Origin: Syntrophomonadaceae bacterium
GTDB taxonomy: Bacteria; Bacillota_D; Dethiobacteria; DTU022
Length of the DNA stretch: 22,439 bases
Assembly (NCBI GenBank): GCA_003551865.1
Contig: PUNU01000181.1
Span: 1 to 22,439, forward strand
Direction of reading: 5' to 3'
Below the pieces are notes generated by a model. That model saw only the letters and a list, made by a program, of their open reading frames with translations. It was not told the origin of the DNA and did no database searches. The position numbers were made by a program, and so were the translations under genes. How positions within the stretch are numbered: the stretch's first letter is position 1; each line of letters starts with the position of its first letter. This document shows positions 10,364-18,752 of the stretch, one piece after another.

Positions 10364-10456
10364 GGCTTTAACCCCCAAAGCTTTTAAGACCGTAAGCTTT
10401 TTAAAGTTTTCCGAGTGTTCTTCAAATGATGTAGGCTAAAGTTGCGCTGTAGTGCC

Positions 10457-10482
10457 AATAAGAAGCCGGACAGATTCTTATT
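10457..10482. other. 8-bp perfect stem-loop over the thiolase stop codon
   Basis: AATAAGAA (10457-10464) and TTCTTATT (10475-10482) are exact inverse complements, with a 10-nt loop. The TAA stop of the thiolase gene lies inside one arm. No U-run follows on the minus strand, so this is not a standard terminator; mRNA processing or stabilisation is possible. Confidence 0.4.
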
Positions 10483-11662
10483 CCACCTTTACGATCGTCG
10501 CCTCGCCCTGGGCGGCTCCGCTGCAGATAGTGGCCAGGCCGTAGCCGCCGCCGCGGCGGCGCAGTTCGGCAACCAGGGTCATTAAAATGCGGGCCCCGCT
10601 GGCTCCGATCGGATGACCGAAAGCCACCGCCCCGCCGTTTACGTTTACTTTATCCTCATCCCAGCCGCCCAGCTTGATGCAGGTGAGGGGAACGGCGGCA
10701 AAGGCTTCATTAATTTCAATCAGGGCCATCTGGTCGGCGGTGAGACCGGCCTTGCCCAGGGCTTTTTTCGCCGCCTCGAAGGGGACTGTGGCAATATAAC
10801 GCGGTTCCAGCGATACCGCGGCCTGGGCCACAATTTGCGCATGTACCCTGAGACCCATCTGCCCGGCCCCGGCTTTTGAAGCCATTACCAGGGCTCCCGC
10901 TCCATCGCTGATGGGGGGAGCGTTACCGGCGGTAATCAACCCTTCCTTCTCAAAGGCCGGAGGGAGCTCGGCTAGTTTCTCCAGTCTTGTATCACGGCGG
11001 GGCAGTTCATCATATTCGACCAGTCGGGGATCTCCCTTGCGGGCGGGCACCTCGACCGGGGCAACCTCTTCGATCATCCGGCCTTCGTCCATTGCCTTCA
11101 CGGCCAGTTTGTGGCTGCGCAGGGCAAAACGGTCCATATCTTCCCGCGTAATACCGTGCTCGGCCGGCACCGCACCGCCGTGGACTCCCATGTGTACGTC
11201 ATGAAAAGGGCACCACAGGCCGTCACGGATCATTCCGTCCAACAAGGGCGTATCAGCCATTCTGGCCCCCGTGCGAACCCTGGGAAGATAGTAGGGAACC
11301 GCGCTCATGTTTTCCATTCCCCCGGCGACAACCAGGGAAACCTCGCCGGCCCTAATCTGCGAATCGCCAATATTTACTGCTCGCAAACCGGAGGCACACA
11401 CCTTGTTAATCGTGTCGGAAGGAACACTCGGCGGCAGTCCGGCCCCGATCGCAGCCTGGCGTGAGGGTATCTGGCCTGCGCCGGCCTGGACGACCATCCC
11501 CATCAGCACATTCTCCACAGCCTCATCGGGCACATTGGCCCGGGACAGAGCTTCTTTTATAGCTATAGAGCCCAGTTCAACCGCCGGGACCTCGTGCAGT
11601 GAACCCAAAAAACGCCCGAAGGGGGTGCGGGCATAACCTACAATAACAGTATCATCCATCAT
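10478..11662 (-). CDS. Acetyl-CoA C-acetyltransferase (thiolase)
   Basis: This 394-residue thiolase cleaves acetoacetyl-CoA (or longer 3-ketoacyl-CoA) with CoA, or condenses two acetyl-CoA. The nucleophilic Cys is C89 in NKVCASGLRA. GGMENMS and NEAFAAVP motifs are present, H350 sits in GGAVAFGHPIGASG, and the second active-site Cys is C380 in TICSGAAQG. The usual CIGGG loop here reads CSGAA, a modest variant. Length is standard. The frame opens at a GTG (11680), but GGGGAGG lies just before the tandem ATGs at 11662 and 11659, so I place the start there. It is the first gene of the acyl-CoA block, 204 bases after purD, and a candidate sigma-54 promoter lies in that gap. It fits the last step of butyrate-type beta-oxidation. 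Confidence 0.95.
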   Translation of the reverse strand: MMDDTVIVGYARTPFGRFLGSLHEVPAVELGSIAIKEALSRANVPDEAVENVLMGMVVQAGAGQIPSRQAAIGAGLPPSVPSDTINKVCASGLRAVNIGDSQIRAGEVSLVVAGGMENMSAVPYYLPRVRTGARMADTPLLDGMIRDGLWCPFHDVHMGVHGGAVPAEHGITREDMDRFALRSHKLAVKAMDEGRMIEEVAPVEVPARKGDPRLVEYDELPRRDTRLEKLAELPPAFEKEGLITAGNAPPISDGAGALVMASKAGAGQMGLRVHAQIVAQAAVSLEPRYIATVPFEAAKKALGKAGLTADQMALIEINEAFAAVPLTCIKLGGWDEDKVNVNGGAVAFGHPIGASGARILMTLVAELRRRGGGYGLATICSGAAQGEATIVKVE

Positions 11663-11690
11663 CTTTTCCTCCCCTGACACTTATCTATCC

Positions 11691-11706
11691 GTAAAAATTA
11701 TGCCAA
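11691..11706 (-). promoter_or_regulatory. Candidate sigma-54 (-24/-12) promoter of the thiolase operon
   Basis: The minus strand reads TTGGCATAATTTTTAC. TTGGCA matches the -24 element, and the GG and the -12 pair have the required 10-base spacing, but the -12 pair is AC where GC is expected. Transcription would start about 12 bases further on and give a leader of about 18 bases that includes the ribosome site. A sigma-54 activator is encoded in the same window. The match is imperfect, and part of the sequence belongs to a dispersed AATTAAG/TTTTTAATTC repeat. Confidence 0.35.
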
Positions 11707-11736
11707 TTAAGTTTAAACTGTTTTTAATTCGCAGCT

Positions 11737-11812
11737 GTGGCAAGCCGGCGCTCACGGATCGCTCGCCTGTAATTCCTAACGGCTCGCTTTATGTTCGCTT
11801 CCGGCTTGCAAC
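11737..11812. repeat. Inverted repeat with CAAGCCGG arms downstream of purD
   Basis: GTGGCAAGCCGGCGC (11737-11751) pairs with GCTTCCGGCTTGCAAC (11797-11812) apart from two mismatches and one extra base. The 45-nt loop holds further self-complementary GCTCGC-type motifs. The right half overlaps dispersed repeat copy 2. This is the complete-looking form of the element; only one half is present near 1951-2000. Confidence 0.6.
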
Positions 11813-11815
11813 ATC
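11766..11815 (-). repeat. 50-bp dispersed repeat, copy 2
   Basis: The reverse complement of this stretch aligns without gaps to 1951-2000, with 41 of 50 bases the same and the first 19 perfect. It lies about 50 bases beyond the purD stop codon, just as copy 1 lies about 50 bases beyond the ligA stop, but in the opposite orientation relative to transcription. It also forms one arm of the inverted repeat at 11737-11812. Confidence 0.7.
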
Positions 11816-11866
11816 TTCTACTCTTCTCAAACTGCTTGCAAGTTTTGGCGGATAACGGGCGGATTT

Positions 11867-13147
11867 TTATCTTTTAAAAGCCCGGTGAGCTATATCACGC
11901 CTGAAGTAACAGCCGTCGAATTTGATCCTGTCGGCCGCGCCGTAAACCCGGTCTACGGCTTTGCGCAGGTCGCTGTCCCAGGCGGTTACACCCAGCACAC
12001 GTCCGCCCCCGGTAACCAGTTTGCCGTCTTTGAAGGCGGTTCCGGCATGAAAAACTACCACTTTCCCTTCTCCCGCCGCTTCCGCTTCCTCAATGCCTTC
12101 GATGGGGAAACCTTTTTCGTAACTGCCGGGATACCCCTTAGAAGCCATCACCACGCAGACAGCCTGGTCGCTTTTCCATTCTGCCTCCAGCCCTTTCAGG
12201 TCGCCCTCCGCCGCCGCCGCCAGCAGAGGCAGAAGGTCGGAATTCATACGCGGAATGATAGCCTGGGCCTCAGGATCGCCGAAACGAACATTGTATTCAA
12301 GTACGTTTAACTCGTCGGCTGAAACCATCAGCCCGGCATAAATAACCCCGCGGAAATCGATCCCGCTGTCCTGGAACCCCTTTAAGAGGCGGCGGAAAAC
12401 TTCTTCTTCTGTCCGGCGGGCCAGGTCCTCGGTGTAGACCGGCGCCGGCGAGTAAGCGCCCATACCCCCGGTATTCGGGCCCCTGTCTCCTTCGTAAATG
12501 GCTTTGTGGTCCTGGGCTGAAGGCATCATTACCATTTCCCTGCCGTCGGTCACCGCAAGTACGGAAACTTCTTCACCGACCAGGCAGTTTTCGATCACCA
12601 CCCGGCTGCCGGCATCACCAAATTTGCGCTCGATCATAATATCGTAAAGAGCCTGCTCCGCTTCAGCCGGCCCTGAAGCAACAGTTACTCCTTTTCCGGC
12701 GGCAAGACCGTCGGCCTTGATTACCACCGGTCCGCCGTAGAAACGGGCCAGGTGATGACGGGCTTCGTCAAAATCATCGAAAACGGCAAAACCGGCGGTG
12801 GGAATGGCAAACTGCTTCATCTTCTGCTTGGCCCAGACCTTGCTTCCCTCCAGCCTCGCTCCCGCACTTCCCGGGCCGAAAACTTTCAAGCCGGCCTGAC
12901 GGAAACTGTCGGCCAGGCCGAGAACCAGCGGGGCTTCGGGCCCCACTACCGTAAGATCAATTTTTTCTTTGAGAGCCCACTCTTTCAAGGTTTCAATATC
13001 CTCGGCCCCGATGTCGATGCAGTCGGCCACCCTGGAAATACCCGGATTACCCGGAGCACAGTAAAGCTTATCCAGTTTAGGGCTCTGGGCCAGCTGCCAG
13101 GCCAGCGTGTGCTCACGCCCGCCCCCGCCGACAATTAAGACGCGCAT
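11867..13147 (-). CDS. purD: Phosphoribosylamine--glycine ligase PurD (GAR synthetase)
   Basis: This 426-residue ATP-grasp enzyme joins glycine to phosphoribosylamine, the second step of IMP synthesis. The N-terminal domain begins RVLIVGGGGREH (2-13), with the typical GPEAPLVLGLAD (69-80). The ATP-grasp part includes GSKVWAKQKM and PVVIKADGLAAGKGV. The later HKAIYEGDRGPNTGGMGAYSP and EYNVRFGDPEAQ blocks carry metal and substrate residues. Length is normal. GGAGG lies 10 bases before the ATG. It is the last gene of the purine block, 68 bases after purH, and is followed by a repeat-bearing gap before the thiolase. Confidence 0.98.
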   Translation of the reverse strand: MRVLIVGGGGREHTLAWQLAQSPKLDKLYCAPGNPGISRVADCIDIGAEDIETLKEWALKEKIDLTVVGPEAPLVLGLADSFRQAGLKVFGPGSAGARLEGSKVWAKQKMKQFAIPTAGFAVFDDFDEARHHLARFYGGPVVIKADGLAAGKGVTVASGPAEAEQALYDIMIERKFGDAGSRVVIENCLVGEEVSVLAVTDGREMVMMPSAQDHKAIYEGDRGPNTGGMGAYSPAPVYTEDLARRTEEEVFRRLLKGFQDSGIDFRGVIYAGLMVSADELNVLEYNVRFGDPEAQAIIPRMNSDLLPLLAAAAEGDLKGLEAEWKSDQAVCVVMASKGYPGSYEKGFPIEGIEEAEAAGEGKVVVFHAGTAFKDGKLVTGGGRVLGVTAWDSDLRKAVDRVYGAADRIKFDGCYFRRDIAHRAFKR

Positions 13148-13215
13148 ATCTTTTCAGCCTCCTTCATAAGCCATAAGCGGTTTTCTTCCTAACAAGTCCG
13201 GCGCCCGGTGCAAGT

Positions 13216-14772
13216 TTAATGCTTAAAATAACGGCGGCCGGTAAAGACCATGGCCAGTCCGTGCCGGTTGCACACGGCGATCGATACTTTATCTTTCAGA
13301 GAACCACCGGGCTGCACAATGGCGGTCACCCCGGCCGCGGCCGCTTCTTCAACCGTGTCCGGGAAAGGGAAGAAAGCATCGGAACCCAGCACCGTTCCTT
13401 TGGCCCTGCCGCCGGCCTGGTTTAAGGCAATTCGGGCAGCCCCGATGCGGCTCATCTGTCCGGCTCCAATCCCATAGGTCTGCTCCCGGCCGGCAATAAC
13501 TATGGCGTTTGATCGCACATGCTTGACCACTTTCTGAGCGTAATTAAGTCCCTGCCATTCGGCCTCGTTCGGACTGCGTTCTGTAACCACTTCACCCGCA
13601 GTTACCTCCACCGGCTTACGATCAATGGTCTGCATTAAAATTCCTCCGGCCACCTTCTTCAGATCAAATTTTTCCTTATCAAACTCGCCCGCGGCCGGGT
13701 CAATCACCAGCAGGCGGATATCTTTTTTAGCGCCCAGGATATCCAGGGCCTCTTCCGAAAACTGCGGTGCCGCGATTACTTCCAAGAATATTTTGCTCAT
13801 CTCCCGGGCCGTTTCGCCGTCGACCGGCCGGTTCAGGGCCAGCACCCCGCCGAAGATCGAAACCGGATCGGCATCAAAAGCTTTCTTATAGGCCTCCGAA
13901 ACAGACGAAGCGGAACCCACCCCGCAGGGATTGGCATGCTTTACCGCCACGGCGGTGGTTTGAGCAAATTCCGACAATAGTTCCCAGGCCGCATTCAAAT
14001 CGTTTATATTGTTAAAAGAAAGCTCTTTTCCCTGCAGCTGGCGTGCTGCAGCCAGTCCCCGGTTCTTTCCGCCTAAAGCGTAAAATGCGGCCTCCTGCTG
14101 CGGGTTTTCCCCGTAGCGCAGGTCTTGAATCTTTCTGTAGGAGTGGTTCAGGCGCTCCGGGTAAAGCTCCATTCCTGTCCCGGGCAGGGAATTAAAATAG
14201 CCGGCTATAGCCGCATCATAACCGGCAGTGTGGGCAAAAGCTTCCGCCGCCAGGCGGCGGCGGGTCTCAAAGCTGACGCCACCGGTCTTTTTCAGCTCGT
14301 CAACAATGGGTTCGTAAGAAGACGGGTTAACTACCACACTGACAAAGGCGTGGTTCTTGGCCGCGGACCTGATCATGGTTGGACCACCGATATCTATATT
14401 TTCCACTGCTTCTTCGACACCGGTTTCCCCGCGGTCAATGGTCTGCTCAAATGGATAGAGATTGACCACCACAAGTTCAATCGGCTCAATGCCTTGTCCC
14501 TCGAGCTCTTTTCTTTGTTCTTCCCGGTCGGGGCAGGCCAGGATCGCCCCATGGATAAAAGGATGCAGGGTTTTTACCCGACCGCCCAATATTTCCGGAA
14601 AACCGGTCACCTCCGCCGCTTCGGTCACCACCAGTCCGGCATCTTTAAGTGCTCGCGCCGTGCCCCCGGTGGATATAATTTCAAAACCCAAATCAACCAG
14701 TTCCCGGCCCAACTCGATCAGGCCGCTCTTGTCGGAAACGCTGATTAAAGCCCGCCTGCGCTCAGTCAACAA
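13216..14772 (-). CDS. purH: Bifunctional AICAR formyltransferase/IMP cyclohydrolase PurH
   Basis: This 518-residue enzyme carries out the last two steps of IMP synthesis. The N-terminal MGS-like cyclohydrolase domain (about 1-145) has RALISVSDKSGL, the KTLHP motif and NIDIGGPTMIRSAAKNH. The C-terminal transformylase domain has LRYGENPQQ, KHANPCGVG with the catalytic Lys-His pair, and SDAFFPFPDTVEEA. The start is a tandem TTG-TTG (14772 or 14769) with AGAAGGTG at suitable distance; no ATG is available nearby. The frame overlaps the end of purN by 11 bases, so translation is probably coupled. Confidence 0.97.
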   Translation of the reverse strand: MLTERRRALISVSDKSGLIELGRELVDLGFEIISTGGTARALKDAGLVVTEAAEVTGFPEILGGRVKTLHPFIHGAILACPDREEQRKELEGQGIEPIELVVVNLYPFEQTIDRGETGVEEAVENIDIGGPTMIRSAAKNHAFVSVVVNPSSYEPIVDELKKTGGVSFETRRRLAAEAFAHTAGYDAAIAGYFNSLPGTGMELYPERLNHSYRKIQDLRYGENPQQEAAFYALGGKNRGLAAARQLQGKELSFNNINDLNAAWELLSEFAQTTAVAVKHANPCGVGSASSVSEAYKKAFDADPVSIFGGVLALNRPVDGETAREMSKIFLEVIAAPQFSEEALDILGAKKDIRLLVIDPAAGEFDKEKFDLKKVAGGILMQTIDRKPVEVTAGEVVTERSPNEAEWQGLNYAQKVVKHVRSNAIVIAGREQTYGIGAGQMSRIGAARIALNQAGGRAKGTVLGSDAFFPFPDTVEEAAAAGVTAIVQPGGSLKDKVSIAVCNRHGLAMVFTGRRYFKH

Positions 14773-15367
14773 TCAAACACCTTCTTCCTTCCACTTTCAA
14801 TTTATCCCGGCAGAATAGATCGATCGCCGTAGGGTAGAGGCGGTACTCTGAAGCATGGATGCGCTGGTGCAGGGTTTCCACCGTATCCTGCTGAATTACC
14901 GGCACCGCTTCCTGCAGGATGATCGGCCCGGTGTCCAGCCCTTCGTCGACAAAGTGCACCGTGCACCCGGTTACTTTAACGCCGTGCTCTAAAGCCTGTT
15001 CCACCCCTTCCAGGCCGGGAAAAGCCGGCAGCAGTGAGGGGTGGATGTTCATAATCTGCATGGGAAATGCCTGCACAAACAGGGGCGAAAGCAGGCGCAT
15101 AAATCCGGCCAGGGCCACCAGGTCGACTTTTTCCTGTTTAAGCACATCGACAACGGCCCGGTCGTAAGCCCGGCGGTTTTCGTGTTCTTTCGGATCCATA
15201 AATAAAGCCTTTACCTTCCGCCTCGCCGCCCTCTCCAGGGCCGGTGCATCTGCATTGTCACTGATTACCAAAACTACCTGCCCGGTGATTTGTTCTCTTT
15301 CCACAGCCTCCAGGATCGCTTCCAGGTTGGTCCCCTGCCCGGAAGCCAGTACGGCAATTCGCTTCAT
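14762..15367 (-). CDS. purN: Phosphoribosylglycinamide formyltransferase PurN
   Basis: This 201-residue enzyme formylates GAR using 10-formyltetrahydrofolate. The N-terminus KRIAVLASGQGTNLEAI binds the phosphoribosyl group. The catalytic triad aligns with E. coli N106/H108/D144 as N107, H109 (in NIHPSLLPAFPG) and D145 (in DEGLDTGPII). The open frame extends 26 codons further upstream, but GAGGAG lies 7 bases before the ATG at 15367 and the upstream residues do not look like the family. The stop codon overlaps the purH start. The folate-dependent PurN is present; whether the formate-dependent PurT also exists cannot be told from this window. Confidence 0.98.
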   Translation of the reverse strand: MKRIAVLASGQGTNLEAILEAVEREQITGQVVLVISDNADAPALERAARRKVKALFMDPKEHENRRAYDRAVVDVLKQEKVDLVALAGFMRLLSPLFVQAFPMQIMNIHPSLLPAFPGLEGVEQALEHGVKVTGCTVHFVDEGLDTGPIILQEAVPVIQQDTVETLHQRIHASEYRLYPTAIDLFCRDKLKVEGRRCLIVD

Positions 15368-15436
15368 TTTAAATCTCCTCTCCCTGCTGATTCCGCTCTT
15401 AAACCTTTGCCGCCCGCCCTGCTCAACCCACCAGGG

Positions 15437-15470
15437 CCCTGTCAATTAAGTCTGTTCTGTTTTTAATTCA
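15437..15470. repeat. CCCTGTCAATTAAG dispersed repeat overlapping the purM stop
   Basis: CCCTGTCAATTAAGTCTGTT matches 8036-8055 at 18 of 20 bases. The following CTGTTTTTAATTC matches 11718-11730 exactly, and the preceding CAATTAAGT matches 11704-11712. The purM stop codon (15463-15465) lies inside the repeat. This points to a small intergenic repeat family, with partial copies at 1894, 8036, 8095 (inverted) and 11703. Confidence 0.5.
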
Positions 15471-16506
15471 CTGCTTTTAAGGTTACCTGTTTTTTACCGG
15501 ACTCGACATTACCAAGGCGGCAGGCGCGGATATCATAATCGGCAAAATGCCCGATCAGTTTTGCCGCTTCTGCCCGGGGAACCACCAGCGCGAAGCCGAT
15601 GCCCATGTTGAAAGTGCGGAACATCTCTTCCCGGCGGACCGGTCCCAGCTCGGCTATCAATTTAAATACCGGTGGCACCAGCCAGGAATCGCTGTCGATT
15701 TCCATGCAGGTGCCGGCCGGCAAGATACGCTTCAAGTTGCCGGGCAGGCCTCCCCCGGTGATGTTGGCCATCCCCCGTATGGTAAATTTCTTTAAGGCCT
15801 GCAAAACCGGCCTGACATAAATCCGGGTGGGCCTGAGCAGTTCTTCGGCCAGGGTATGACCAAAAGCGGCTTGATAATCTGTAAGCAAAAGGCCGGCTTC
15901 CTCGAGCAGGACCCTGCGGGCCAGGGAAAATCCGTTGCTTTGGAGCCCGTTCGAAGCAAGCCCGATTACCGCATCCCCGGCGCCAATTTTAGAACCGTCG
16001 ACAATATTCTTCCGTTCAACCAGACCGACGGCAAAGCCTGCCAGATCGTATTCGCCGGGCGGGTAAAATCCGGGCATTTCCGCTGTTTCCCCGCCCAGCA
16101 GGGCACAGCCGGCCTGCCGGCAGCCTTCGGCCACGCCGGTCACTATTTCCTCCACCCTGGTGGGCTCCATTTTGCCAACCGCCAAATAATCGAGGAAAAA
16201 GAGGGGTTCGGCTCCCTGGACCAGGATATCATTGACACACATGGCCACGCAGTCAACCCCGACGCTATCGTGCTTTTCAGCGGCAAAAGCAACTTTAAGT
16301 TTTGTGCCGACCCCGTCGGTGCCGGCCACCAGCACCGGATCTTTTAAATGCTTTAAATTCGGGGCAAACATCCCCCCGAAGCCGCCCAACTCCTCCAGCA
16401 CTTCCGGCCGGAAGGTCGAACGGGCCAGCCCCTTGATCCGCTCAACGGCGTCCTCGCCGGCATCGATATCCACACCGGCCTTGCGGTAGTTCAGGTCATC
16501 ATTCAT
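15463..16506 (-). CDS. purM: Phosphoribosylformylglycinamidine cyclo-ligase PurM (AIR synthetase)
   Basis: This 347-residue enzyme closes the imidazole ring, turning FGAM into AIR with ATP. It begins with the usual [11 protein letters not shown] block and has [27 protein letters not shown] (about 47-73), the CVAMCVNDI metal/ATP segment, [11 protein letters not shown], and [12 protein letters not shown] near residue 250. Length is typical. The ribosome site is unusual: a run of nine Gs lies 9 bases before the ATG. It lies 95 bases before purN and 147 bases after hppA. Confidence 0.98.
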   Translation of the reverse strand: MNDDLNYRKAGVDIDAGEDAVERIKGLARSTFRPEVLEELGGFGGMFAPNLKHLKDPVLVAGTDGVGTKLKVAFAAEKHDSVGVDCVAMCVNDILVQGAEPLFFLDYLAVGKMEPTRVEEIVTGVAEGCRQAGCALLGGETAEMPGFYPPGEYDLAGFAVGLVERKNIVDGSKIGAGDAVIGLASNGLQSNGFSLARRVLLEEAGLLLTDYQAAFGHTLAEELLRPTRIYVRPVLQALKKFTIRGMANITGGGLPGNLKRILPAGTCMEIDSDSWLVPPVFKLIAELGPVRREEMFRTFNMGIGFALVVPRAEAAKLIGHFADYDIRACRLGNVESGKKQVTLKAVN

Positions 16507-16515
16507 CGATTTACA

Positions 16516-16524
16516 CCCCCCCCC
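16516..16524 (-). promoter_or_regulatory. Nine-G tract serving as the purM ribosome binding site
   Basis: Nine consecutive C on the plus strand (G on the mRNA) lie 9 bases before the purM ATG and are the only Shine-Dalgarno-like sequence there. Homopolymers of this length can slip during replication, which would change ribosome-site spacing but not the reading frame. Confidence 0.55.
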
Positions 16525-16568
16525 TTGCTGGTGGCCTGTCCACTAAAACAGATTTTAAGCAAAAGCAT

Positions 16569-16585
16569 ATGGTATTTAATGCCAT
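16569..16585. promoter_or_regulatory. Imperfect 17-bp dyad between hppA and purM
   Basis: ATGGTATTTAATGCCAT reads nearly the same on both strands: ATGG and CCAT ends are perfect, with one mismatched pair inside. It lies in the AT-rich gap about 65-80 bases before purM. It could be an operator, but no known regulator motif is recognised. Confidence 0.25.
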
Positions 16586-16653
16586 TGTGTTCGCACCTTT
16601 AATAGTCAAAACACGAGCAATCGCACCCAGTGAAATGCTTAAGCCTCGGTGCC

Positions 16654-18633
16654 TTAGAAAAACAGCGGCGCAAAAACCAAAGCAACAATGCTCATCAGCT
16701 TGATCAGGATGTTAAGCGACGGGCCGGCCGTATCCTTGAAGGGATCCCCGACTGTATCGCCGACCACGGCGGCCTTGTGCGAATCACTGCCCTTGCCCCC
16801 GTAGTTTCCGGCTTCAATAAACTTCTTGGCGTTGTCCCAGGCTCCGCCGGCATTGGCCATGTTGATTGCCTGTAGAACCCCTGTTACCAGGGCCCCGGCC
16901 AGCAAACCGCCCAGGGCTTCCTTGCCTAAAAACGGGATCAGCCCAACGGCCAGGGGCACCACCACCGCCATCAGGCCGGGTATAATCATTTCTTTCAAAG
17001 CGGCCTTGGTGCTGATATCGACACACCTGGCATACTCCGGTTTCGCCTTGCCTTCCATCAGACCGTCTATCTCTTTGAACTGCCGCCTTATCTCTTCAAT
17101 CAGTGAAAATGCGGCGTTGCCGACCGCCTCCATTGTCCTCGAGGTAAAGAAATAGGTCAGCACCCCGCCGATCAGCAGGCCGGCAATAACCTGAGCGCTG
17201 GTAATGTCAATTACCTCCAACCCGGCCACCTGGGAATAGGCGGTAAAAAGGGCCAGGGCGGTGAGCGCGGCCGAACCGATGGCAAAACCCTTGCCGATGG
17301 CGGCCGTGGTATTGCCCAATGAATCCAGCTGATCGGTGATTTCGCGCACCTCCGGCTCCAACTCGGCCATCTCGGCAATGCCGCCGGCATTGTCGGCTAC
17401 CGGGCCGTAAGCGTCGACAGCCACAGTCATCCCCACAGTTGAGAGCATCCCGACTGCGGAAATGGCGATGCCGTAAATACCGGCAAAGTAATAGGAAACC
17501 AGGATGGCGGCCACAATGGTGATGATCGGGAAAAGGGTGCTTTTCATCCCCACCGCCAGGCCGCTGATAATATTGGTTGCCGGGCCCGTCTGTGAAGCGC
17601 GGGCAATCCCCTGGACCGGTTTAAAGTGATCCGATGTATAGTACTCGGTCAGGCGGCCGATAACCACTCCGGCCAAAAGACCGGCAACAACGGCGGCAAA
17701 AGGTCCGAAGTCGGGGAAAACTCCCCGGGCTACAAAAGCATCGACCATAAAGTATGAGACGACCAGCACCACCAGGGCGCTGACCCAGATGCCCCGCTCC
17801 AGGACCGCTCCCAATCTTGACTCTTCCTTGGCCCTGACGAAGAAAAAGGCAAAAATCGAGGCCAGGATCCCGACTGAAGCGACCAGCAGGGGCAGCAGGG
17901 TCCCGCCAAAACCGTAGAGCACTACCCCGAGGGTCATTGTGGCAATCATCGAGCCGACGAAGGACTCAAACAGGTCGGCGCCCATGCCGGCTACATCTCC
18001 AACGTTATCTCCTACGTTGTCGGCAATAACCCCGGCATTACGGGGGTCATCTTCGGGAATACCCGCTTCGACCTTGCCGACCAGGTCGGCGCCAACATCG
18101 GCCGCCTTGGTGTAAATACCTCCGCCCACACGGGCAAACAGGGCAATCGAGCTGGCTCCCAGGGCGTAACCGTTAATTATGTCCGGATCACGAATAAATA
18201 TATAAAGAATTCCCAGGCCAAACAGACCCAGACCGGCCACCATCATGCCCATAATTGTTCCGCTGGAAAAAGCGGTTTTCAACGCCGGGTTTATCCCGGT
18301 ACGGGCGGCATGGGCGGTGCGGACGTTGGCGATCGTGGCCACGGTCATGCCCACAAAACCCGCCGTCCCGGATAAAATGGCCCCGACAATAAAGCTTACA
18401 GCGGTCAGGGTGTTGATTACCACCGCCAGGACCACGGCTAAAACAATGACGAATACTACCAGGTAGGTGTACTCGCGCCTCAGAAAAGCCATCGCCCCTT
18501 CATGGATTGCCGCAGCAATCTCCTGCATATGCTCACTGCCCGCTTCGGATCGGCGCAGCCTGATCCAGAGAATAATGGCGAAAACCAGGGCGGCCAGGGC
18601 ACAGGCCGGGACGACATATAACAATGACTCCAT
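16654..18633 (-). CDS. hppA: K+-dependent membrane-bound ion-translocating pyrophosphatase
   Basis: This 659-residue polytopic membrane protein, about 15-16 helices, couples pyrophosphate hydrolysis to H+ or Na+ pumping. Signature segments are intact: [11 protein letters not shown] (179-189), [18 protein letters not shown] (196-213) and a C-terminal [27 protein letters not shown] (440-449) has Ala where K+-independent enzymes have Lys, so K+ dependence is expected. D220 and E223 appear to align with the ion-gate Asp/Glu pair of the Thermotoga enzyme; I cannot decide between H+ and Na+. A GAGGAGGT site precedes the ATG. The gene lies between purF and purM, in the same orientation. PurF releases pyrophosphate, and energy-limited anaerobes benefit from conserving that bond, so the position may be functional. 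Confidence 0.98.
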   Translation of the reverse strand: MESLLYVVPACALAALVFAIILWIRLRRSEAGSEHMQEIAAAIHEGAMAFLRREYTYLVVFVIVLAVVLAVVINTLTAVSFIVGAILSGTAGFVGMTVATIANVRTAHAARTGINPALKTAFSSGTIMGMMVAGLGLFGLGILYIFIRDPDIINGYALGASSIALFARVGGGIYTKAADVGADLVGKVEAGIPEDDPRNAGVIADNVGDNVGDVAGMGADLFESFVGSMIATMTLGVVLYGFGGTLLPLLVASVGILASIFAFFFVRAKEESRLGAVLERGIWVSALVVLVVSYFMVDAFVARGVFPDFGPFAAVVAGLLAGVVIGRLTEYYTSDHFKPVQGIARASQTGPATNIISGLAVGMKSTLFPIITIVAAILVSYYFAGIYGIAISAVGMLSTVGMTVAVDAYGPVADNAGGIAEMAELEPEVREITDQLDSLGNTTAAIGKGFAIGSAALTALALFTAYSQVAGLEVIDITSAQVIAGLLIGGVLTYFFTSRTMEAVGNAAFSLIEEIRRQFKEIDGLMEGKAKPEYARCVDISTKAALKEMIIPGLMAVVVPLAVGLIPFLGKEALGGLLAGALVTGVLQAINMANAGGAWDNAKKFIEAGNYGGKGSDSHKAAVVGDTVGDPFKDTAGPSLNILIKLMSIVALVFAPLFF

Positions 18634-18689
18634 ATCTTACTACCTCCTCACTATAGTGCCTTTTTATTTAACCGTGCTCTACTACCTGT

Positions 18690-18695
18690 ATTATA
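18690..18695 (-). promoter_or_regulatory. Possible -10 element upstream of hppA
   Basis: The minus strand reads TGTATATAATACAGG, containing a perfect TATAAT 57 bases before the hppA start. No convincing -35 hexamer lies at 16-18 bases. If used, it would let hppA be expressed apart from the upstream pur genes. Confidence 0.25.
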
Positions 18696-18752
18696 TACAC
18701 CGGCGGTTTCTTCCTACCGTCTGGCGCTCCAGAGCGTTTCCAAAACAGGAAT

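Noticed and set aside
14125..14748. 207-codon plus-strand open frame
   Set aside because: It is antisense to the intact purH cyclohydrolase domain and lacks features of its own.
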